Assembly (NCBI GenBank): GCA_035267045.1
Contig: DATFMH010000230.1
Span: forward strand, 1-27,407
Reading direction: 5' to 3'
Length of the DNA stretch: 27,407 nt
From: DATFMH01 sp035267045
GTDB lineage: Bacteria > Bacteroidota > Rhodothermia > Balneolales > DATFMH01
Every line of letters starts with the position of its first letter. The first letter of the stretch is position 1. Positions 15,869 through 23,069 of this stretch are shown here, piece after piece. A model generated the notes under the pieces. That model made no database searches. It saw only the letters and a program-made list of their open reading frames with translations, and was not told the DNA's origin. A program made the position numbers and the translations under genes.

Positions 15869-17354
15869 ATGTTCCATAATCATCGATTATCAATTTTTCT
15901 GCTATTTTTGCTGAGGATAAAACTCCGGGCAGCCCGGCACCCGGATGAGTTCCGGCACCTACGAAATACAGATTTCGGATATCTTCGGATCGATTGTGGG
16001 GACGAAACCAGGCTGATTGGGTCAAAATGGGTTGTACCGAGAACGCCGAACCCAGGTAACTGTTGAGTTTATCTTTAAAATGTGACGGATCAATATAATG
16101 TTCGGTGACGATATTTTTTTGAAGACCGGGTAAATAATGATCCTCCAAAAACTGCATGATGGTGTCTCTGTATGGCCTGGCAGCTGTCTTCCAATCAATA
16201 TCCGCTTTCAAATTAGGAACCGGTGATAATACATAAAATGATTCACACCCTTCAGGAGCAACTGAAGGGTCTGTAAGACTCGGTACATGCAGATATAAGG
16301 AAAAATCCTCTGATAGTGTATGATTATGAAAAATATCTTTTAATAATCCCTTATAACGTTTGCTAAGAATGATGTTATGATGTTTTAAATGGCCGTCATT
16401 ATACCGTTTCCTGGTCCCAAAATAAATAACAAACAGTGACATGCTGTATTTCATCTTTTTTAGTTTTCTGTTTGTGTATTTTTTGCGATAGAATTCAGGA
16501 ATCATATTCATATACGTGTAGGCAACATCCGCATTGGATACGATGATATCAGCCTCAACAACAGTACCATCTCCTAAGAGCACGCCTACAGCTTTTTTAT
16601 GGTCTACAAGGATTTCATCAACTTCAGTATTCAGATGTATTTTACCGCCTTGTTCCTGAAACAATTTGCACAGGGCGTCGACAATGGCTCCGGTACCGCC
16701 CATAGCGTAATGAACGCCCCATTTTCTCTCCAAATAGTGAATCATGGAATATATAGAAGTAGTATCGAACGGATTGCCTCCCACCAGTAACGGGTGAAAT
16801 GAAAAACAGCGTCTCAGGAACTCATTGTCAATATATTGAGAAACGAATTTGTACACACTTTTATATGACTGCAGTTTGATAAGGTCAGGAGCTACTTTCA
16901 GCATATCCTTTACAGATAGAAAAGGATAATCTGCCAGTTCGACAAAACCTTTCTGAAATATGGCTTTTGTTGTTTTTATAAATTCGCGGTAGCCTTTTTT
17001 ATCGGCGGGATTCCATTTATCAATTTCACTTAGTATGAAATCGAGATCGGCATTATAATCGAAACTAATGCCCTCATGATTAAAAATTCGATAAAAAGGT
17101 TCGCAAGGTACCAGATCGAAATAATCTTCACGTTTTTTCCCGGCCGCTTCGAAAATGTCATCAAACATAAAAGGAGCAGTTATAACCGTCGGCCCGCCAT
17201 CGAAAGTAAAACCATCCCTGTTAAAAACGTAAGCCCTTCCGCCCGGTTTATCGAGTTTCTCGAATACCTCCACATCATAACCACGAGATATTAAGCGATT
17301 AGCCGCTCCCAGCCCCCCAAAACCACTGCCTATAACAATGACCTTTTTTCTCAT
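15867..17354 (-). CDS. crtI: Phytoene desaturase-like FAD oxidoreductase (CrtI family)
   Basis: The 495-aa product has the N-terminal Rossmann FAD-binding motif KVIVIGSGFGGLGAANRL (Gly9, Gly11, Gly14), the EVFEKLDKPGGRAYVF strand, and DGGPTVITAPFMFD. The C-terminus has FVGAGTHPGAGLPGVLSSAKI, the bacterial-type carotenoid desaturase signature. Enzymes of this family insert double bases in phytoene or isomerise/saturate related polyenes with FAD at the membrane. Length is standard. No crtB or crtY is within the window, so its exact substrate (phytoene, dehydrosqualene or another carotenoid, or a CrtO/CrtD-type relative) cannot be fixed. Start ATG 17354 lacks a clear Shine-Dalgarno sequence. The neighbouring upstream gene, rlpA, is 148 bp away on the same strand. 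Confidence 0.87.
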   Translation of the reverse strand: MRKKVIVIGSGFGGLGAANRLISRGYDVEVFEKLDKPGGRAYVFNRDGFTFDGGPTVITAPFMFDDIFEAAGKKREDYFDLVPCEPFYRIFNHEGISFDYNADLDFILSEIDKWNPADKKGYREFIKTTKAIFQKGFVELADYPFLSVKDMLKVAPDLIKLQSYKSVYKFVSQYIDNEFLRRCFSFHPLLVGGNPFDTTSIYSMIHYLERKWGVHYAMGGTGAIVDALCKLFQEQGGKIHLNTEVDEILVDHKKAVGVLLGDGTVVEADIIVSNADVAYTYMNMIPEFYRKKYTNRKLKKMKYSMSLFVIYFGTRKRYNDGHLKHHNIILSKRYKGLLKDIFHNHTLSEDFSLYLHVPSLTDPSVAPEGCESFYVLSPVPNLKADIDWKTAARPYRDTIMQFLEDHYLPGLQKNIVTEHYIDPSHFKDKLNSYLGSAFSVQPILTQSAWFRPHNRSEDIRNLYFVGAGTHPGAGLPGVLSSAKIAEKLIIDDYGT

Positions 17355-17502
17355 TGATGTACGTTTATTAGATATTTATATGATGAATAATAACCTTTAA
17401 ATACTTATTTATAAAACGAGACCGGTTCTACAGAATTAAAAGGTAACTCAATTTGGTAGTACAACGTTCACTATATTATGGGAAAAATAGGTTTGATAAT
17501 AG

Positions 17503-18174
17503 TTAATTTTGTACTTCCTTAACAAATCCCCCAATTCCATCTTTAAAAAGTTTTCTGCGAGCATCTTCTGCCGCTGCCCTTGAATCGAATTTCCCATAAT
17601 ATACACGGTAGATTCGTTCACCTTTAATTTTGGTTCGTTGAATCCAGCTATGTTTTAATTGATGTGATTTTTTTTCTGCCGACTTCTTATCGGAATAAGC
17701 GGCTACCTGAATAGCGAATAATTCATGTCCCGAGTTATAACTTTTATTCTTTGTAATGGCTTTCACATTACCCTTGACAAGAACAAGTTTCACATGTGCC
17801 GTCCCGGGACCGATCATATGTAATTTCATTGCGGCTCCTTTGGAAAGATCTATTATACGTCCTTTGGCATACGGCCCCCGGTCATTTATACGAACGATCA
17901 CCGTACGACCATTATCCAGATCAATTACTTTGACAAAGGTGTTGAAAGGCAGCGTGCGGTGAGCCGCTGTCAGGCCATTTTGATTATATCTTTCACCGTT
18001 AGCTGTCAACTTACCATGAAAATCCGGGCCGTACCAACTGGCCACTCCATAATCTACTACTCGTCCATATTGCATTGACTTATGGACGGTTGCACAACCG
18101 GTTGCCATTAAAATGACTCCCAATACACATAAAATAGATGACAAACGTAATCGACCGGATCTGTAGAAATGCAC
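17503..18174 (-). CDS. rlpA: RlpA-type lytic transglycosylase lipoprotein with SPOR domain
   Basis: The 223-aa product opens with a lipoprotein signal; Cys27 in MATGC is the probable lipidated residue, an acceptable though not perfect lipobox. The double-psi beta-barrel (about 40-135) carries ASWYGPDFHGKLTANGERYN, the catalytic His72 in AAHRTLPF and Asp98 in RINDRGPY, 26 residues apart as in E. coli RlpA. A C-terminal SPOR domain (about 151-222, FAIQVAAYSDKKSAEKKS) binds denuded septal glycan. It acts in the periplasm at the division site. The start is GTG (18172-18174) with AAAGG just upstream; no in-frame ATG lies close. The gene is divergent from the 66-codon ORF. Confidence 0.92.
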   Translation of the reverse strand: MHFYRSGRLRLSSILCVLGVILMATGCATVHKSMQYGRVVDYGVASWYGPDFHGKLTANGERYNQNGLTAAHRTLPFNTFVKVIDLDNGRTVIVRINDRGPYAKGRIIDLSKGAAMKLHMIGPGTAHVKLVLVKGNVKAITKNKSYNSGHELFAIQVAAYSDKKSAEKKSHQLKHSWIQRTKIKGERIYRVYYGKFDSRAAAEDARRKLFKDGIGGFVKEVQN

Positions 18175-18391
18175 TTGCCTTTACTATAGTTAAAAAAATT
18201 TTTTAAAACTATTCATTATTTCTGAAAAAGGAAATTATTTATCCGCTAATGAGCAAATAAATAGAAAAAATCGAAAATGTTATCAAATAAATTATCGTAA
18301 CACATTTTTATATAGATATGTATAAGTGTAATAATATTATTATCTTAAATGTATGATATTTATATAAATATGTGCCTATTCATTAGTAGAT

Positions 18392-18592
18392 ATGGTTATG
18401 ATACGAGTAAATTGTAAATGGGAAGATCTTAGTACAGGGAAAGTGTTGCATGAGATATTAACCTTTGAAACGATTGAAGATGCCGAACGTTTTATTCATG
18501 AGAATAAATATTCAAGAGATAAGAACGATCATCCCAGAGTGATAAGAGAAGCAAAAATCATAAATGGTAAGAAGCTCTCGGAGCCATTCTGA
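18392..18592 (+). CDS. Unknown 66-aa protein
   Basis: I do not recognise this family. The predicted protein is soluble and charged: a strand IRVNCKWEDLS, a turn, a strand/helix EILTFETIEDAERFIHENKYS, then PRVIREAKIINGKKL, a pattern compatible with a small beta-alpha-beta fold. It has one cysteine (Cys9) and no signal peptide or membrane segment. Two ATG codons are possible, 18392 and 18398; neither has a clear ribosome-binding site. The flanks are very AT-rich non-coding DNA on both sides, and it stands alone between divergent rlpA and the aminopeptidase. Codon use is ordinary, so it is probably real, but it could be a chance ORF. Confidence 0.5.
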   Translation: MVMIRVNCKWEDLSTGKVLHEILTFETIEDAERFIHENKYSRDKNDHPRVIREAKIINGKKLSEPF

Positions 18593-18900
18593 TTGAGAGA
18601 CAATAGTTTCTTCATTTTAATACCGGTAATATTGGTAACGTAAAAATTTATAAGTGGTTATCGTTACACCTCCTTAAATCTGCCAAGTCCACATAAAAAT
18701 GGGACATTAATAAATGGTTGTCAGTTGAGCGGCTAAGATGAAAGACATGATATTATTCCGCGTTTTGAACTTCATTTTTACAAAGAATTACTCCCTTTTA
18801 AAGATAAATCGAACAATTTCAAAATAATTCACTTTATTTATAGCAAAATTTATCCATTTTAAGTTGGATATCGATTAACCTGTTTATAAAGTGAACTTAT
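18593..18900. other. 308-bp intergenic region before the aminopeptidase
   Basis: Holds no ORF. A TACCGGTA palindrome lies at 18621-18628, with GTAACG 18635-18640 and CGTTAC 18662-18667 as a 6-bp inverted repeat around 21 bases. No intrinsic terminator is obvious. The promoter of the aminopeptidase should lie here, but I see no convincing -35/-10 pair or TAnnTTTG box. Confidence 0.35.
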
Positions 18901-21510
18901 ATGAGACCATTCTATCTTATTGTGCTATGCGGTTTAATGAGTATGGCTATTGTATCCTGTAAATCAGGGAGTGAAAGTTCAACTTTCATGCATCCCAAAG
19001 CCGGTTTGACGAAACAATTAGCCCAATATCGCGCCGTTTCATTAAAAAATATACAATATCGTCTGCATCTGAATATTCCGGATTCGGCGGATAAACCCAT
19101 AATCGGTAAAGAGTATCTTCATTATATCTTGCTTGATGATTCTAAGCCTTTGGTTCTGGACTTCCGTAATGCCGGAAAATTGGTAAAATCCATTGAATTG
19201 AATGGAAGAAAAGTAACCTATCATACCAAGAATGGCCATATTATTATTTCGTCAAAAGAACTTTCCAGGGGAAATCAATTCTTGATTCTAAACTTTAATG
19301 CAGGGAATGAGGCATTAAATCGAAATGAATCGTATATGTACTCACTATTTGTTCCTGCATTGGCGTCAACGGCATTCCCCTGCTTTGATCAACCTGATTT
19401 GAAAGCCGGCTTCCAGTTGCATCTTACAGTACCCGGCGATTGGGAAGCTGTTTCAAATGGACAACTGGTAAGAGTAATAACAGCTAAAGGGAAAAGGGAT
19501 TATTACTTCGGTCAGACTCCGCCGTTGTCAACGTATCAGTTTGCTTTTTCAGCCGGTAAATTCCAGGTCATGAAAGCCGATAGAGGCGGGCAGCATTTTG
19601 ATATGTATTACCGGGAATCGAATAAGCAAATAGTTGAAAGAAATTCCAAAGATATATTTGATCTCGAGATTCATGCGTTAAATTGGCTAAAAAAATATAC
19701 CGGGATACCATTTCCATATGATAAATTTGACTTTGTGGCGGTACCATCATTTCAATTCGGAGGGATGGAACATCCCGGGGCTGTATATTATAAGGCATCG
19801 GAATTATTCCTGGGTAAATCGGCTACTGTTAATGACTCTCTCCGCCGGGCTAACCTGATATCACATGAAACATCACATATGTGGTTTGGTGATATGGTGA
19901 CCATGCAGTGGTTCAATGACGTTTGGACTAAAGAAGTTTATGCCCAGTTTATGGCTGATAAAATGGTTCAGGAACTATTTCCCAAAATTAATTTTGATCA
20001 GCGTTTTTTACTGTCACACTATCCCCCGGCTTATTCTAAAGACCGTTCGGAAGGGGCAGAACCGGTTCGGCAGCCACTCAACAACCTGGTGAATGCCAGT
20101 AATATGTATATCATGGCCTATGACAAGGCTCCCATTGTAATGCGACAACTCGAGCAGATTATAGGTAAGAAAAAGTTCCAGGAGGGACTGCGTGAATATT
20201 TAAATACCTATCGATTTAGTAATGCCACATGGCGTGATCTTATAACTATCCTGAATAAGTATACGGATCAAGATTTAAGGCAGTGGAATAAAGTCTGGGT
20301 TGAGCAACCCGGAAGGCCGACGATAACGGTCAAAACCGAATTAAATAATGATGGTACGATAAAGGATTTAAAAATATCTCAGAAAGATCCTGCCGGTAAA
20401 AACAGAGTGTGGCCACAGGAGTTAAATGTGATGTTGTACTATGGTCATGATAATAAAGTAATACCAGTGTATATGAATAAACCGGAAGTCACGGTTAGCA
20501 AAGTTAATGGATGGAGAAAACCCGATTTTATTCTGCCTAATGGAAAAGGCAAAGCGTACGGTTTATTCAAACTTGATAAACAATCAATGGAATTTCTGAC
20601 TAAAGATTTACCGGAGATTAAAGAACCTGATTTACGGACAGTGGCATGGATAACACTTTGGGATAATTTCCTCGAAGGATCGATACCTGTCCAAAATATG
20701 ATGGATCTGACGATGAGAGCATTACCAAGAGAAGACAATGATCTGAATACCCAATTAGTTCTTGGCTATGTGAATCGTATTTACTGGCAATTTATGACAA
20801 GTGATAAACGAAAAGACCAGGCTCCCGGCCTTGAAAACCTGTTATGGAATCAGATGCATAAAGTTTCATCTTCATCTATGAAATCCTCCTATTTTCACAC
20901 ATTCCAATCGGTTGTAATTACCCATAAAGGCCTTAAGGAACTCAAAAATGTTTGGGCGAAGGAAACGAAGATTGATGGTTTGAGTTTTTCAGAACAGGAC
21001 TATACGGGGATGGCAGCTCATCTGGCGATAACAGAATATCCGGGATGGAAAAAAATACTAGATCGACAGGAAACGCGCATCAAAGATCCAGACCGTAAAC
21101 AGGAATTTGAGTTTGTTCGTCCCGCCTTATCAAATAAAGCGGAAGTACGTGATTCCTTTTTCAACAGTCTGAAAAAGGAATCAAACAGGCATCACGAGCC
21201 GTGGGTGTTACGAGGATTGCGCTATCTTAATAACCCTCTGCGGGCACCACAATCAGAGACTTATGTATTACCGAGCCTAAAGTTATTAAGGGAAATACAG
21301 GCCACAGGAGACATATTCTTCCCGGGCCGGTGGATTGATGCGTCAATTAGCGGTCATAATAATGTAAAAGCGGCCCAAACAGTCCGAACCTTTTTAAAGA
21401 AACGACCTGATTATCCGCATTTCCTCAAAGATAAAATTCTCCAGGCGGCAGATCCTCTGTTCAGGGCGGCTCGTATCATTGAAAGTGAAAAACATTCACA
21501 ACCAAACTAA
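18901..21510 (+). CDS. M1 family metallo-aminopeptidase lipoprotein
   Basis: The 869-aa protein starts with a lipoprotein signal, IVSC with Cys20 as the lipidation site. The gluzincin core is intact: zinc ligands His322 and His326 in HETSHMW, catalytic Glu323, third ligand Glu345 (WTKE), and the proton-assisting Tyr407 in MAYDKAP. The exopeptidase motif reads GGMEHPG with Glu290 rather than GAMEN. An N-terminal beta domain (about 35-215) precedes the catalytic domain (about 235-460), and a long C-terminal helical region (about 560-850) completes the ePepN/ERAP1-type layout. It probably trims peptides N-terminally at the outer membrane or in the periplasm. It is convergent with the dksA-like gene and flanked by long spacers, so likely monocistronic. 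Confidence 0.93.
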   Translation: MRPFYLIVLCGLMSMAIVSCKSGSESSTFMHPKAGLTKQLAQYRAVSLKNIQYRLHLNIPDSADKPIIGKEYLHYILLDDSKPLVLDFRNAGKLVKSIELNGRKVTYHTKNGHIIISSKELSRGNQFLILNFNAGNEALNRNESYMYSLFVPALASTAFPCFDQPDLKAGFQLHLTVPGDWEAVSNGQLVRVITAKGKRDYYFGQTPPLSTYQFAFSAGKFQVMKADRGGQHFDMYYRESNKQIVERNSKDIFDLEIHALNWLKKYTGIPFPYDKFDFVAVPSFQFGGMEHPGAVYYKASELFLGKSATVNDSLRRANLISHETSHMWFGDMVTMQWFNDVWTKEVYAQFMADKMVQELFPKINFDQRFLLSHYPPAYSKDRSEGAEPVRQPLNNLVNASNMYIMAYDKAPIVMRQLEQIIGKKKFQEGLREYLNTYRFSNATWRDLITILNKYTDQDLRQWNKVWVEQPGRPTITVKTELNNDGTIKDLKISQKDPAGKNRVWPQELNVMLYYGHDNKVIPVYMNKPEVTVSKVNGWRKPDFILPNGKGKAYGLFKLDKQSMEFLTKDLPEIKEPDLRTVAWITLWDNFLEGSIPVQNMMDLTMRALPREDNDLNTQLVLGYVNRIYWQFMTSDKRKDQAPGLENLLWNQMHKVSSSSMKSSYFHTFQSVVITHKGLKELKNVWAKETKIDGLSFSEQDYTGMAAHLAITEYPGWKKILDRQETRIKDPDRKQEFEFVRPALSNKAEVRDSFFNSLKKESNRHHEPWVLRGLRYLNNPLRAPQSETYVLPSLKLLREIQATGDIFFPGRWIDASISGHNNVKAAQTVRTFLKKRPDYPHFLKDKILQAADPLFRAARIIESEKHSQPN

Positions 21511-21643
21511 TACCTTATATTTAGATAAGCAGATAAGCTAATGAAAACAGAATGAGGATAATGTTTACCCGGAGTCTGAGTTCAAAAGCTTTTCGGGGGT
21601 AGTGTTTGGCAAAAATCGAATCTTTTAAATAAAATACCGGCTA

Positions 21644-22045
21644 TTACCGTCTTTTTAATTTAGCTTCAATACTAAGTTGTGTATGTGGTACGGCTTCGAG
21701 ACGTCCCTTAGAAATCTTTTTCCCGGTCACTTTACAGACACCGTATGTTTTCTGTTCAATCCTTTGAAGAGCTTCGTCCAGGTATTTGATAAATTTCCTG
21801 GTACGATAGTATAACATGTATGTTTTTTCACGTTCCTGCACATCACTACCGGCATCAGCCATATGAAAAGAATAAACGGATTGATCCGATTCATTTTCGA
21901 TACTGTCTTTCAATGCCTGTTGTAGCATGCCCAACTCTTCGAGCGCGTTCTCCCTTTTCCGAAGTATGATCTTCTTGAAATATTCCAATTCTTCATCGGA
22001 GTAAGGGGATAAATGTTCTATATTATTATTGTTCATAACCCTCAT
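21644..22045 (-). CDS. DksA/TraR family zinc-finger-like regulator
   Basis: The 133-aa product is a DksA/TraR-type protein of the FCB-group kind. A helical N-terminal part (about 15-100) forms the coiled coil expected to enter the RNA polymerase secondary channel; HMADAGSDVQEREK places acidic Asp64 and Asp68 near the tip. The C-terminal finger GVCKVTGKKISKGRLEAVPHTQLSIEAK has only Cys104 of the usual four cysteines, a loss common in this clade, so zinc binding is doubtful. Known DksA proteins act with ppGpp on rRNA and amino-acid promoters. ATG 22045 has GAGAG upstream; an alternative ATG is at 22036. Tandem stop codons TAA TAG end the gene. Confidence 0.88.
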   Translation of the reverse strand: MRVMNNNNIEHLSPYSDEELEYFKKIILRKRENALEELGMLQQALKDSIENESDQSVYSFHMADAGSDVQEREKTYMLYYRTRKFIKYLDEALQRIEQKTYGVCKVTGKKISKGRLEAVPHTQLSIEAKLKRR

Positions 22046-22405
22046 ATCGTCTCTCTCTTAAATATTATTGATTAATAAATGAATAGAAGTTTTGAAATAG
22101 CAATGACTGAATCTCTTCTCAACTATTGTGTTATATCCTTCGGGTAGCCGCCTCTCTATTACATCTTCTTTTAGAAAAGGACTGATTTTTTTAACCGTCA
22201 CCCATAAATAGAGACGGGATACCCCAAATAATCTCTTGTTATCTGATGATCAAAATAATAGAAAATTGTTACTCAAGTTTTCTCTTAATTAAATGGAAAT
22301 GAATGAGATATGCTATAAGGATTAGTACCGGCAGTTTGTAATAATTTCCCCGACGTCATTCACTAAAAGCGAAAAAAGCATCCGTAATACAAAGACATTC
22401 GGGTT
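22046..22405. other. 360-bp intergenic region between the NarL-like regulator and the dksA-like gene
   Basis: Both flanking genes are on the minus strand. I see no ORF, tRNA or clear intrinsic terminator after the regulator stop and no TAnnTTTG box. The dksA-like promoter should lie here. The GC content rises around 22135-22220, where short G/C clusters such as GGTAGCCGCC and GACGGGATACCCC sit, but no long stem can be drawn. Confidence 0.35.
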
Positions 22406-23056
22406 TTAATTCGTATTCAATCCATCAACCCAGCGGGAAGCATGCAAAACCAACTCGGTAGCGCTATTCAGGCTCAGTTTATCCTTAATACGTGCCCGGT
22501 AAGTTTCTACAGTCTTAATGGAAAGTTGAAGGTTCTCGGCAATTTCCCGGCTGTTTAGCCCATTCCCTGTCAGTTCGAAGACTTCAAGTTCACGATCACT
22601 TAACACTTCAAGTGGTGATTGAGAGAGTGATTTGTAACCGGATACCATTCTCATCAACAAACGTTTGTTAATATTATCACTGACATAAATACCGCCATTT
22701 AAAACCGTTCGAATAGCTTTTAAAATGACTTCACTGGCTTCCAATTTCATTACATAGCCTTGTGCTCCGGCCCGTATGGCCCGTTCGGCATAAAGCGATT
22801 CATCATGTCGCGAAACGACGAGGATTTTAATATCGGGACGTATAGCTTTGATATGTTTTATAAGTTCCAGGCCATTCATCCCGGGGAGCGATATATCGAC
22901 AATAATGAGATCAGCTTCTTTTTCATTAAGTACACTCATTACTTCTTTTGCTTCCGAAGCCTGATGTATAACTGTGAGATTGGGATCGGCATCTAAAGTT
23001 AGTGCCAGTCCTTTTCTTATTAATGGATGATCGTCGACAATAATTATTTTCTTCAT
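22406..23056 (-). CDS. NarL/LuxR-type response regulator
   Basis: The 216-aa protein has an N-terminal receiver (1-120) with the acidic pocket Asp8-Asp9, phospho-acceptor Asp54 in IIVDISLPGMNG, switch Ser82 and Lys104. A C-terminal LuxR/GerE helix-turn-helix (about 150-210) contains LSDRELEVFELTGNGLNSREIAENLQLSIKTVETYRARIKDKL. It is a transcription factor expected to dimerise after phosphorylation. It starts 13 bp after the stop of the HisKA_3 kinase gene, the standard partner for NarL-type regulators, so the pair almost certainly forms a cognate two-component system. The target promoters are unknown; the 360-bp spacer just downstream is one candidate. Confidence 0.95.
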   Translation of the reverse strand: MKKIIIVDDHPLIRKGLALTLDADPNLTVIHQASEAKEVMSVLNEKEADLIIVDISLPGMNGLELIKHIKAIRPDIKILVVSRHDESLYAERAIRAGAQGYVMKLEASEVILKAIRTVLNGGIYVSDNINKRLLMRMVSGYKSLSQSPLEVLSDRELEVFELTGNGLNSREIAENLQLSIKTVETYRARIKDKLSLNSATELVLHASRWVDGLNTN

Positions 23057-23069
23057 TGCTTATATGATT

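Noticed and set aside
18188..18210. AT-rich near-palindrome (AGTT...AACT ends) upstream of rlpA
   Set aside because: Made of A and T runs with central mismatches; expected by chance in this AT-rich spacer.
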